Positions 49,490 to 59,030 of a stretch of DNA of 64,000 nt are shown here, piece by piece. The stretch is taken from positions 930,001-994,000 of the forward strand of contig OY729418.1 of NCBI GenBank assembly GCA_963422275.1, in the 5' to 3' direction. This DNA comes from G963422275 sp963422275 (GTDB lineage Bacteria > Pseudomonadota > Alphaproteobacteria > Rhodobacterales > Rhodobacteraceae). Every line of letters starts with the position of its first letter. Position 1 is the stretch's first letter. The position numbers and the translations under genes were made by a program. Under the pieces are notes generated by a model. The model was not told the DNA's origin. It saw nothing but the letters and a program-made list of their open reading frames with translations, and ran no database searches.

Positions 49490-50606
49490 CCGAGTCATCT
49501 CCCGCCTCAGCAATTTCCTTCCCCCGACGCATGGCGCCATGCAGTAACAGCACGCTTCGACGAAGGTTGTCTCCCGCGCTCATCAAGTCTCCGCGCCCGT
49601 CATAGTTGCCGACTAGCCTCAACGTATCTTCCGCGTGCTTGATTGTGGTCATTAATGTCGTGCTGAACCGGAGGCTCTTGTCCTCGACCTCGCCATAGGC
49701 GGCATCGAGGTCCCGATTGCCTTCCAGCATGGTCCGGGTGGTCGAGTTTCCAAGCACCTCGACAAGCTTGTTCAAGTCTGGGTTCTGGCTACGAATCACG
49801 GAAGGCTCTTTCCGTTGTCCGTAAAGCCAAGACATGAATTCCAGCAAAGATTCATGTTTTTCCTTGGGAACAGGGTCTGGCTGAAGGGCTTTCGCAATGT
49901 CATCGACTTGCAGACCTAGGCAGCGCCTGACATTCGGCCGGGATATCGCAGTATAGAGATGAGAAAATGGAAAAGACTTTCCTGTTGTCTGGGCCATGTC
50001 GAAGCCGACCTTTTGACTCTGCTTGAGAATCCTCCATCCATTGACCAACCGAACGACAGTGTTGTGACTGTCTCCGAGCCGTCGGCTGATCTGCCTGATC
50101 TCACCGCCATCCTCATGCCAGTCTGTGGCGTATTTTGCTTTGGAAAGCGCATCCCACTTGAAGGGACCATTGATGTGCTTGTAGCCTATGAAGTCTCGAG
50201 CAGCGCTTCGCGTGGGCACTCGCCGAATGCGTATAGCCGCTGGGATTGCGTTCTTCTCCAGATTCTCGCCCAGATCGATTTTCAGGCGAGACCGTAAATC
50301 CAGATCGGTGTGGATTCGCAACGCTGCCAAGCGGCGATTACCCTCCAGAACCACATTGTCGCTGCTCAACACGATCAACGGTTCGTAGTCCAGCCATCCC
50401 GAACTCAAGATGGATTGAATCAATTCTTCGACGTCAGCATGATCAACAAGATAGTCGAGGACTTCATCCTCGGTTTCGAATACCTCATCCGGCGTGCGCG
50501 GATTGCGAAGGTCGAGATGGAGATTGGCCAAGCTCTCGAACACATCGGCCCCTGCCTGTGCTTCTAGTTGTTCAGACATCACTTCTCGCAACTCCATTCC
50601 CGGCAA
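49479..50606 (-). CDS. ParB/sulfiredoxin-like domain protein
   Basis: About 370 residues. LHLDLRNPRTP, then LIQSILSSGWLDYEPLIVL and VVLEGNRRLAALR is the ParB-N fold (GxR-R box as GNRRLAALR, about residues 88-96). ISRRLGDSHNTVVRLVNGWR (about 180-200) is a helix-turn-helix. Start options are TTG 50606, ATG 50597 and ATG 50576; GGAG 12 bases before ATG 50576 makes that one attractive. This is not a chromosomal partition ParB: no ParA is nearby and the partner gene is nuclease-like. ParB-fold proteins paired with nucleases occur in defence islands, so a CTP- or nucleotide-dependent sensor role is a reasonable guess. Confidence 0.78.
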   Translation of the reverse strand: MPGMELREVMSEQLEAQAGADVFESLANLHLDLRNPRTPDEVFETEDEVLDYLVDHADVEELIQSILSSGWLDYEPLIVLSSDNVVLEGNRRLAALRIHTDLDLRSRLKIDLGENLEKNAIPAAIRIRRVPTRSAARDFIGYKHINGPFKWDALSKAKYATDWHEDGGEIRQISRRLGDSHNTVVRLVNGWRILKQSQKVGFDMAQTTGKSFPFSHLYTAISRPNVRRCLGLQVDDIAKALQPDPVPKEKHESLLEFMSWLYGQRKEPSVIRSQNPDLNKLVEVLGNSTTRTMLEGNRDLDAAYGEVEDKSLRFSTTLMTTIKHAEDTLRLVGNYDGRGDLMSAGDNLRRSVLLLHGAMRRGKEIAEAGDDSDVD

Positions 50607-51868
50607 GACCTTCAGCGCCTTGATCCATTCTTCAAGTCCATCGCCAAGGAAGCACCACGACCCCGCAACCTTTTTTCAACTTGGTCATCTCTGGGCAAAC
50701 ATGGCTAGCGCAATGCCGCGACGCGTTCTCCGACCCGTTCACCGCTATCAATCGGCGGCAAGGCGCTACGGCACTTGTTCGCAGACTCGGCGTCGCGCAA
50801 TCCGATGCCCCTAGTGTCCGCCTTTGCGACACATTGCGGCTGCTCCGGGCCAGGTTCGACGGCCAGTCGAGCGAGGTCACGGTGCCGCCGGCTCTTCCGG
50901 ACCTGCGCGATCATTGCGGCGGCGGTCACGATGCCCCCGCTCGGTCTGGTCCGCGCCGTCGCCAAGGTACCGCAAGCTGCCGATGCACAGGAAAATTGAA
51001 AAGCAATCACCTTGGTCAGGGGGCTTGCGGATCGACTTGAGCTTGGCCTAAGCGAGACAGTCCAAGGGATAGTATCGGAGGTGCCTGCGAGCATGGCAAT
51101 GGCGATACGGGTCATTACCAGGCAGTGCGACCACGCCCCAAGACATTACACACTGATGGCGTTCGGCGGTGGTCTCCAGAGAAAATGGAGGCCTTCTCGT
51201 ACGATTCACCCAAACTCGTCGGGCAGAAGACCTCGGCGAGATTGGCCCATCCATTGAGGAGGAAGGGTTGCGCGACTTTGACTTCCAAGTGGCCAAGACA
51301 GACGTGAGACGACGGACGCGGCGCGATTCTTCCCGCAAGGTCGACCTCGCGCTTCGGACGTAATGACCGTCAGGTTAAACTTGGGACTAGGTGCTGCCGT
51401 TTACTCTGGCGCTTTGTCTGCAGAGGTTTCTGCACGATGGAAGGAGTCGGCGCAGGCGGACTTTTCAAAATGGGCGACGAGAATGTTAATCAAAGTGCAA
51501 TCTGGCGGGCCGGACAATTCGTCAGCCCCTAAAATAAATGCAGATTATGTCGGCTGGCCGCCATTTGGCATCCGACTGTTGGATTGAAATTTCCCGTGTC
51601 GTTTCAATATCCATGCTGTTTTACGACTTGACACCAACTGCTTCCCTCATCCGCTTGGTCCAATGAAACAGTTGCTGCGGGAATTCACCGTGGCAGCGAA
51701 ATCTCCTGCCTGGACGATTATTGCCGAAAGGCAGGCTTAATGCGTCAATAAGGCGGCACAGTGTCGACTCGCGTTGATAAAATGGGCTGAAAACAGCAAA
51801 ACCGTTTGCGGACGATTGCTTCGACATAACCACGAAAGCAAATGTCATCGAATCTGTCGCCAGCGAAG
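50607..51868. other. Stretch with hyuA-like remnant and unidentified frames
   Basis: 51012-51175 (+) encodes GLADRLELGLSETVQGIVSE and AMAIRVITRQCDHAPRHYTL, clearly derived from the same region of a HyuA gene as 43514-43670 and diverged from it. A + strand frame at 50681-51040 (GATALVRRLGVAQSDAPSVR) and one at 51363-51587 have no recognisable family. 51600-51868 holds nothing I can identify. Confidence 0.5.
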
Positions 51869-53083
51869 TCAAATTACCGAGACAAGTCGAGTTTTTTCAT
51901 GAGGTAACCGATTGATTTGGCTAAAGAACTCCGTTTCCGTGATTTCAGTCGCCCATTCAAGCCGCACTTGGATAAACAACCTTTCAATCTTTGCATGCCC
52001 AAGGGCCTCGCGCCGCAAGGCAATCGCGTTCAATCCGGCAAGATGCCCCAAATCTCGTGCGAACGCACTCATCGGATTTTTCAGGGAGCCGTAGTGCGTC
52101 TGCAACTGTCTAAACAGCTCAGACACCCCGGTCTCTGCACCGAGATCAAGCAAGAGATTCAAGATCTCGCACTGTCTATGTGCCAACGCTCTCTTTCGCT
52201 TGGACCTCAGTCGCCCATACATTTGATTCATTACGTCTCGGAACAAACTTTTCTGAAGTTGAACCTCGATTTCTCTCAGCATTCGCTGGCACTGAGCCGC
52301 AATTCCGCGAAGACCAAATCTAATAAAGGGAGTGAGATCATGATTCCCCAGTCTCGTCTCGCTCAGACATGCTAAATATTGGTTTTTTTCCTCGTAATAG
52401 TAGTTTGACATAGATATAAAAAGCGTATCCGACAAACGAGCCCGTCGCAGCAGAAGAGCTTCAAGGGCACGCGCGGTTCTCCCGTTTCCGTCGAGAAATG
52501 GATGCATTGCACCAATATGATAGTGTAGCGCCAAGGCTTGAATAAGAGAATCGTGAAGTTCGAATTCCCGGCTTGCCGCACTCAGGAGCTGTTGCAACGC
52601 CACCTCACAATCTCGCCCACCTTCAACGCCTCGATGTCGAGGGTGGCCAAATGTCACGTTTTGTCCTGCGCCACGCAATTGTCCAGGAGGGCAATGATCG
52701 TCATCGCATCCAGTTACGATCCGCCTGTGAATTTCCTTTATCAAATCGACGTCTACCGGTCTGTCTGTCGGAAGTTGCGCTATCCAGCGGTATGTATTCA
52801 TTGCCGCTCTTGCCTGTTTTTGAGATCGGGTTAGGTCCGTTTCGGGAGTGTTGCATCCAACCGCTTCCTCATACTCGCGATCAGTAAAGCTTGCGCCTTC
52901 AATTCGCGAAGTGCCTGCAACTTCGCGCTTTAGCTCCATCTCGCTGAGTTTTTCTGCCCAAGACCTTTGAAAGGGCAGTTTTCCGAACGCTAAAATCGAA
53001 GCTTTCGCCTCGGCCAACTCACCGATGACCGCAGGCAAATCGCACGCGATCCAGTTGCATGGAGATCGATACAATGTCACCAT
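51869..53083 (-). CDS. Fic-domain protein (predicted AMP-transferase)
   Basis: A 404-residue Fic protein. The active-site loop HPFLDGNGRTARAL (about 184-197) has the full HPFxxGNGRxxR motif, and TSRIEGASF (about 58-66) is the inhibitory helix with the conserved Glu62 that blocks ATP. The C-terminus (about 310-404) looks like a winged-helix region. Fic enzymes transfer AMP or related groups from nucleotides to Ser, Thr or Tyr; having its own inhibitory helix makes this a self-controlled class II/III-like member. The frame is intact. It lies next to the ParB-like locus and may belong to a stress or defence island. Confidence 0.9.
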   Translation of the reverse strand: MVTLYRSPCNWIACDLPAVIGELAEAKASILAFGKLPFQRSWAEKLSEMELKREVAGTSRIEGASFTDREYEEAVGCNTPETDLTRSQKQARAAMNTYRWIAQLPTDRPVDVDLIKEIHRRIVTGCDDDHCPPGQLRGAGQNVTFGHPRHRGVEGGRDCEVALQQLLSAASREFELHDSLIQALALHYHIGAMHPFLDGNGRTARALEALLLRRARLSDTLFISMSNYYYEEKNQYLACLSETRLGNHDLTPFIRFGLRGIAAQCQRMLREIEVQLQKSLFRDVMNQMYGRLRSKRKRALAHRQCEILNLLLDLGAETGVSELFRQLQTHYGSLKNPMSAFARDLGHLAGLNAIALRREALGHAKIERLFIQVRLEWATEITETEFFSQINRLPHEKTRLVSVI

Positions 53084-53225
53084 TTTAGTGGTATATCATA
53101 TTCATTTTTCTTTAAAACTAAAAATAACCATATAACATATTGCTTATATTTTATTTTTCTTGAAATCATAATTAATGATTCCATTTTATTTGTTTTTTGT
53201 TTTCGAAAAATATGAAGTTTGTCGT
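53084..53225 (-). promoter_or_regulatory. AT-rich leader of the fic gene
   Basis: About 140 bases directly upstream of the Fic start are strikingly AT-rich (long A and T runs), unlike any neighbour. This is the likely promoter region and a possible target for nucleoid proteins. Several TATAAT-like hexamers exist, so no single promoter is assigned. Confidence 0.5.
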
Positions 53226-54026
53226 AGCGGCGCCAAAAGCACTCTACATCGCCACCATTTGCGCTGGATGCCTCACCGAGCAATGCGGACGAATATTCGC
53301 TCCGTATCATTCATGTGATCATGCTGTTCTGTCTCCACGATTCGTTTGACGCCCCCGAATTTCAAACACTCAAGTGATGGTGCCAGTTGGTCGTCATAAG
53401 TTTCCGCCAATCTCTGGCACATGGCCTGTAAAGATCTCGTTTGGCCGCTATGCACATAGAAGTGTCGTTTCCGCGCTGCTACCGCCTTGCTCCCGGAATA
53501 ATAGATGCTAAGCGAGCGATCGTCCCAATATCCAACCGAACCAAAGCACAGAGATGGCCTTATCCAACTGACTTGAAGATTTGCTGCTCCGCCCGATTTG
53601 CAAAGGTTCAATTCGTGAAACGCATGCAAGGACGGGGTCGTGACCAGACAGTCCCTCGGGGAAGATCGATCACCGAGTTCGACAAGATGGAACCGCCTGA
53701 GACAGTTGCCGAGGCATTTGACAGCGACGTCGCGGAAGCGCCGCAGGAAGCCCTTGGTCTGATGTGCAGGACGCCGCAAACCAGCTCGCTGACGGAGCGG
53801 TTGACGCTTTGGCGAGAAATGGCAGCGTTGCGCTCGGTGCAATCACGTAGCGCTCAACAGATTTGCGGGTCTCACCTCTCGGCAAGCGACGCGCCAAACG
53901 ACAGTCAGCGTGTCAATTCACGAGAACCAGTCTGAAACCGATCGCTGTCCATCTGCCTGACCTCCAAGAAGAATCGGAGAACATTATGTTCCCATGCCTA
54001 CGAAATGCTAAATGAGCCTTTGCACA
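53226..54026 (-). pseudogene. IS1595-type remnant and non-coding stretch
   Basis: 53645-53790 on the - strand encodes TKGFLRRFRDVAVKCLGNCL and RRFHLVELGDRSSPRDC, the C-terminal end of an IS1595-type transposase. The rest of the stretch has no recognisable gene. Confidence 0.6.
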
Positions 54027-54761
54027 TCAAGGGCGGCTGGACGATGACCACGTATCGATGGCACCATCCACCGAATGAGTCATTTTTGCACTTACCGGCG
54101 CAAGTTTCATGACTTTCACGCTGGCAGGCTGACAAGACCTGTTCCTTCCAATGCCATTGATTCGGCCAAATGCAGGACGTGCTGGGTAGGTGCGTTCCTC
54201 TGCTGTGAATGACGACCCGAACGGGTTGGGCGTCCACCAACGATTGGACCCGTACATATTGCCGTTCCAACGTCCGGCAACTGCCAAGTCGCTGTAACCG
54301 TCCCCATCCGAGTCCACCACCGCAACCTGTCCGGCGCTGTCGAATCGAAACTCGTCATGCCATATCCACACAATCTCGTCGGTGCTGGTTTGAAACTGCA
54401 ACGCAAGTTTGCAGTACATGGTCGCCGCCCCTCCGCTCACAGGAGTCGGGGCCTCTGCGTTCAGGAATGCGTACCTGACACCTTCCTCAGGGCTGAAGTG
54501 GCCCATCCTGATTTTTCCGAACGCAGGAAACGACGGGACATATGTCGCCTCGGCGACATACTCTTCGGCGTTGCTTTCGGGTCCGTAAGTGCAGTGGATC
54601 TTTCCGTCGCGGCTCTTGTACCTGCACGACTGACCATCTCGTGCCTGTCCAATGATTGATTCTTCAAGCGCCTTTGGGGCATCAAGTGTCGGTCGAATCG
54701 AGGTTGAATCCCCATGTGCCGGGCCTGAAGAAAACAATGCGAGAATCAGAAGCGATGTCAT
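54027..54761 (-). CDS. Secreted protein with a calcium-binding-like FG-GAP repeat
   Basis: About 244 residues from ATG 54761 (MTSLLILALFSSGPAHG), a clear signal peptide; the longer frame upstream is not conserved. VAVVDSDGDGYSDLAVAG near residue 150 is a DxDxDG loop as in FG-GAP/EF-hand-like repeats that bind calcium. Four cysteines are present. The rest is unrecognised. It is probably exported to the periplasm or surface. It stands alone between IS debris and the ferric transporter operon. Confidence 0.65.
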   Translation of the reverse strand: MTSLLILALFSSGPAHGDSTSIRPTLDAPKALEESIIGQARDGQSCRYKSRDGKIHCTYGPESNAEEYVAEATYVPSFPAFGKIRMGHFSPEEGVRYAFLNAEAPTPVSGGAATMYCKLALQFQTSTDEIVWIWHDEFRFDSAGQVAVVDSDGDGYSDLAVAGRWNGNMYGSNRWWTPNPFGSSFTAEERTYPARPAFGRINGIGRNRSCQPASVKVMKLAPVSAKMTHSVDGAIDTWSSSSRP

Positions 54762-55713
54762 TCGGGAATTTTTTTTCAAGATTTTCTCTTCCAGCCTTTT
54801 CTCTTTGGTTGAAGGTTGCCGAACCGGAATTGGCCATGATTGCGAGATACGAAAACAATTTTCTGTGGGGAACCATCTTGAACTCCTTTCAGGCGGCAAT
54901 GGGTAAACAGGAACCGGGGAGGCTACTGATCACCGCCGCGCGGGTTCAGATCTAGTGGATCGTTTTCATCTTGCTGGCTAGGCAGCTGCCCCTTTCCCGG
55001 CAACGATGCAAGGGGGCAGAAGAGGTGCGACCAGGCATGTCATTCACGGTGTCATTCGACGAACGGCTTCACTGGCAGCGGATCCTTGCCGACAGGAACC
55101 GACCGCAGAAACCTGCGAGGCGAGCGCACATCATCCCGCGCACCGATCAGGATCCGGGCGTCAAGGCGATTGCAAGGGCAGACGGCAAGGCGGGCGAAAC
55201 CGCGGCGATGCACGCGCAACGGTCGACAGCGGCGGCTGCGCTCTGTCGTTGAAGGGCAACCCGGGCGCCGCCGCGACGGGACCGGTCATCTGGCGATGCC
55301 GAAACAAGGGGAGAGAGTGCGGCGCATCTTGGCAGGCACAGCGCCTGGCGCTTCCGCATTGCCCGGAAACGACCCCCCGCAAATGCCGGCGCCGTCTTCG
55401 GTTAATCAAGGAGAATGGCATCTCCGCGACATGCAAGAACAGGTTGCGCCGTTGGCGGGGGCCGGCAAGAGTTCATTCGCGGCCCATGCATCAAGCATTG
55501 AAACTGGGGACTGTGCCGCAATTCAGCGCAACGGAAGCGGCAATGACGCATTGTCCGTTTCGCACGGATCCAGCCATCTTCAAGTCAAGACGAGAACCAG
55601 GAAACCCTTCGGCGAAACCGTACCCATGTCCCGTTTCCAGCTTCAACTTGCGCCCCAACCCCAGGCTGCCTTCGGCGACTCCGTCGCCGGCAGGGGGATT
55701 CAGGAACAGCGGG
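54762..55713. other. Stretch without a recognisable gene
   Basis: The region between the secreted protein and the end of the ABC transporter operon has long open + frames, but these continue as mirror images of the transporter genes and show no conserved features. No terminator with a T run was seen after fbpC. Confidence 0.5.
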
Positions 55714-56793
55714 TCACCGTTTCCCAGATTGGTCGCGCGGCAGAAGCACCGGCCCTCGCCGGCTCAGTCCGACCACGACCTCCGACCCGACCGCCAGCGG
55801 GTCGTCCACGTCTCCGGAAACGGCAAAAACCTCGCCGAAGTCCGCAGCCAGCGTGTATTCCATGCGGCTCCCCACATAGGTGGACTTGGACACCCGCATT
55901 GCAATTCCCCGCCTCGCCCCGAGGTTCAGGCGCGTGGGTCGCACCGCCAAGGCCGCCGGGCCTTCCCTCATTCCCCGGCTCGGCAGCATCTGGCGGAAAT
56001 CGCCTATGGCCACCTCCGCCCGATCTCCCGAGATCCCGACAATCTTGCAGGGGATGATGTTCGCCTCCCCGATGAAGTCGGCGACGAAGCGGTCAACCGG
56101 AGCCTCGTACAGCTCGCGCGGGGTGCCGATTTGGGCAATGCCCGCGTTGCGCATGACGACGATCTGGTCCGAGACGGCCAAAGCCTCCTCCTGATCGTGG
56201 GTCACGTAGACCACCGTCAGCCCCAGGGTCTTCTGGATCTCCCGGATCTCCTCGCGCACGGTGCGGCGCAACTTGGCATCGAGATTCGAAAGCGGCTCGT
56301 CGAACAGCAGCACCTGGGGTTCCAGAACCAGCGCCCGAGCCACCGCGACCCGTTGCTGCTGACCGCCCGACAGCTCCGACGGCAACCGGCTGCCGTATCC
56401 CCCGAGGCCCACCAGATCGAGGCCCTGCAAGGCGCGATGCCGCGTCTCGTCCCGGTTGAAACCCGAAAAGCCCAAGCCATACGAGACGTTCTCGATAACC
56501 GTCATGTGGGGAAACAGCGCGTAGCTCTGAAACACCATCGACACGTCGCGGTCGGTCGCCGGCAGAAGCGTCACGTCCCGGTCGCCGATGTGGATCGATC
56601 CCTTGGAGGCCATTTCAAGCCCGGCAATCATCCTGAGCGTCGTGGTCTTGCCGCAGCCCGAGGGGCCAAGAAGTGTCACCAGCTTTCCGGCCTCGATCTC
56701 GAGGTCGATGCCGTCAATGGCGACAACGTCCTTGCCGTAGACTTTCGTCACCGACCGGAAGCTGACCGGGGCGGCGTTGGAGAAGGCGCTCAT
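55714..56793 (-). CDS. fbpC: FbpC-type ferric ABC transporter ATPase
   Basis: A 359-residue ABC ATPase: Walker A GPSGCGKTTTLR, Q-loop FQSYALFPHMTV, signature LSGGQQQRVAVAR, Walker B VLLFDEPLSNLD and the H-loop VTHDQEEAL. The C-terminal TOBE-type domain (LAVRPTRLNLG) is typical of the FbpC/PotA group. It energises import by FbpB. It is the last gene of the operon, 12 bases after fbpB. Confidence 0.92.
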   Translation of the reverse strand: MSAFSNAAPVSFRSVTKVYGKDVVAIDGIDLEIEAGKLVTLLGPSGCGKTTTLRMIAGLEMASKGSIHIGDRDVTLLPATDRDVSMVFQSYALFPHMTVIENVSYGLGFSGFNRDETRHRALQGLDLVGLGGYGSRLPSELSGGQQQRVAVARALVLEPQVLLFDEPLSNLDAKLRRTVREEIREIQKTLGLTVVYVTHDQEEALAVSDQIVVMRNAGIAQIGTPRELYEAPVDRFVADFIGEANIIPCKIVGISGDRAEVAIGDFRQMLPSRGMREGPAALAVRPTRLNLGARRGIAMRVSKSTYVGSRMEYTLAADFGEVFAVSGDVDDPLAVGSEVVVGLSRRGPVLLPRDQSGKR

Positions 56794-56805
56794 TGAACCG
56801 CCCCT

Positions 56806-59019
56806 TCAGGCATGCGCGCGCGGCTGGATCGTCCGCCGCCCGATTTCAGTGCGTCCCACCAGTGCCCGCATCAGGCCGACGGCGGCCAGCATCACGAAAA
56901 TCAGCGTGGTGGAATAGGCAATGGCCAGGCCGTAATCGTTGTTCTCGACCCTTCCGATGATGTAGCTCGTGGCCATGTCGTATTCGGCGGAAACGAGGAA
57001 GATCACCGCGGAAATCGCGGTCATGGCTCGCACGAAGCTGTACACAAGGGCGGCAAGAATCGCCGGGCGCAGAAGCGGCAGGATGACGCGGCGGAAGGTT
57101 TGCCAGCTGTTCGCCCCCAAGGTCAGCGAGCTTTCATCAAGCGACCTGTCAATCTGGGACAGGCTCGCAATGCCAGCCCGCACCCCCACCGGCATGTTGC
57201 GGAACACGAAGCTGACGACAAGGATGATGCCGGTCCCCGTGATCTCGATGGGGGGGACGTTGAAGGCCAGAATGTAGGCAACGCCAATGACGGTTCCGGG
57301 GATTGCAAAGGACAGCATCGTGCCGAACTCGAACGCGTCCTTGCCGGCGAAGGTCTGGCGGGTGAGCAGATATGCGGTGAGCAGTCCGACAATGGCCGTC
57401 AGGGGCGCGGCCGCCGCGGCAATTTCAAGGGTGGTCCAGAAACTGTTCCAGGCGGCCCCCGACCAGCGGATGCCGCCGTTCTCGAAGCGGAACGAGAAGG
57501 CGGTTTCATAGTGCTTGAAGGTCAGCGTGTGGTTGACCCCCCAAAGCTCGACCACGGAGCCGTAAAGGATCATCCCATAGACGATGGCAGTGAAACCGGC
57601 CCAGACCAAGGTGGCGATCAGAACCGGCACCGACAGGCCGCGAGGCAAGTGCGGATGCACGCCGCCGTCGCCCTTGCCGGAAACCGTTGCATAGCTTTTC
57701 TTCCCGATCCAGAAGCGCTGCGCGTAAAAGGCGCAAAGGGTGAAGCCGAGAAGCGCCATCGCCAAGACCGCAGCCTTGCCCTGATCATACTGCGCGCCGA
57801 CAATGGCGAAGAAGATCTCGGTCGACAGCACGTCGAAGTTGCCGCCAAGAACCAAGGGGTTGCCAAAGTCGGCCATGCTTTCGATGAAGCCCAGAAGAAA
57901 GGCGTTGGCGAGACCGGGGCGCATGAGCGGCAGGGAAACGGTCTTGAACACCTGCCATTTCGAGGCCCGAAGGGTCTGGGCCGCCTCTTCCATCAAGGGG
58001 CTGACACCCTCCACCACGCCAATCAGAACCAAAAAGGCGATGGGCGTGAAGGCAAGGGTCTGGGCAATGAACACTCCCGGCAAGCCGTAGAGCCAGCGAG
58101 TCGGCCGGATGCCGAACAGGTCGGCGAAGAACACGGTGACCGAGCCGGACAGTCCGAAAAGCAGGATCAGCGCAAGACCGATGACAAAGGGCGGCGTGAT
58201 GATTGGCAGAACGGTCAGGGCCCTGATCGCGCGCTTCCAGCGAAAACCGGTGCGGGTGACGACGAGAGCGAACCCCAAACCGAGCGCGGTGGTGGCGATG
58301 CCGACAATCACGGCCAGAAAAAGGGAATTCCACGCCACCCCGCAACGACCGCCGACAAGGCAGCCAATCCCCCAGAGCCGGTCGTCGAAAAACTTCGAGG
58401 CAAAGACACCGGCGGAGTATCCGCCGGCCTCGGCGACAAATGCGGTGGCCAGCATCTTGGCGATCGGAAAGAAGACGAATGTGCCAACAACCGCCACAAC
58501 CCCAACGATCGAACCCACGACAAAGCCGTCCCCGTTCACCGCACCGCGTGCGGCAATGCCCTGGGCGAAAACGAACAGGAACGAGGCGGCGGTAAGCAGT
58601 CCGCCGTACCCCATGCCGAATTGCCGGTCGTCCAAAGGATTGAAAAGCGCATCGGCCCAAGCAAAATTCCAGCCGCGGATGCCAATCGAAAAACCCTGAA
58701 GGGTCAGCCAGACAAAGCCGGAAGCCCCGGCCACCGTCAAAACCAGCGAAAAAACCGGATCGGTCCGGCGCCGCTTCAGAACCAGAAGCGGCGCAGCCAG
58801 CATCAGCGCCAGCGGGGACAGCCAGAGCTTCTCTCCCGACGCAATCAGGAAACCGGCCGGCGCGAAGTCGCTGTCCAGCGGATAGCCATCGACAAGCCAT
58901 CCAAAAAGCAGGAACCCCTCTATCCCATACCAAGGGACAACAAGGTATCCAACCCACCCGACAATGATCCAGAACGTCAGAACCGAATGGGGACGACCTT
59001 CATCAACCGGCCGGCGCAA
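56806..59019 (-). CDS. fbpB: FbpB-type double permease
   Basis: A 737-residue inner-membrane protein made of two fused permease domains with more than twelve membrane segments. EAA-type loops are visible as EEAAQTLRASKWQVFKTVSLP in the first half and DESSLTLGANSWQTFRRVIL in the second, where the ATPase docks. Fused permeases of this size are usual for FbpB/SfuB-type ferric import. It is 11 bases after fbpA. Confidence 0.92.
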   Translation of the reverse strand: MRRPVDEGRPHSVLTFWIIVGWVGYLVVPWYGIEGFLLFGWLVDGYPLDSDFAPAGFLIASGEKLWLSPLALMLAAPLLVLKRRRTDPVFSLVLTVAGASGFVWLTLQGFSIGIRGWNFAWADALFNPLDDRQFGMGYGGLLTAASFLFVFAQGIAARGAVNGDGFVVGSIVGVVAVVGTFVFFPIAKMLATAFVAEAGGYSAGVFASKFFDDRLWGIGCLVGGRCGVAWNSLFLAVIVGIATTALGLGFALVVTRTGFRWKRAIRALTVLPIITPPFVIGLALILLFGLSGSVTVFFADLFGIRPTRWLYGLPGVFIAQTLAFTPIAFLVLIGVVEGVSPLMEEAAQTLRASKWQVFKTVSLPLMRPGLANAFLLGFIESMADFGNPLVLGGNFDVLSTEIFFAIVGAQYDQGKAAVLAMALLGFTLCAFYAQRFWIGKKSYATVSGKGDGGVHPHLPRGLSVPVLIATLVWAGFTAIVYGMILYGSVVELWGVNHTLTFKHYETAFSFRFENGGIRWSGAAWNSFWTTLEIAAAAAPLTAIVGLLTAYLLTRQTFAGKDAFEFGTMLSFAIPGTVIGVAYILAFNVPPIEITGTGIILVVSFVFRNMPVGVRAGIASLSQIDRSLDESSLTLGANSWQTFRRVILPLLRPAILAALVYSFVRAMTAISAVIFLVSAEYDMATSYIIGRVENNDYGLAIAYSTTLIFVMLAAVGLMRALVGRTEIGRRTIQPRAHA

Positions 59020-59030
59020 GAAGCGACGCG

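Noticed and set aside
55006..56796. A 596-codon + strand open frame
   Set aside because: Most of it mirrors fbpC, and the first part crosses a stretch without features.
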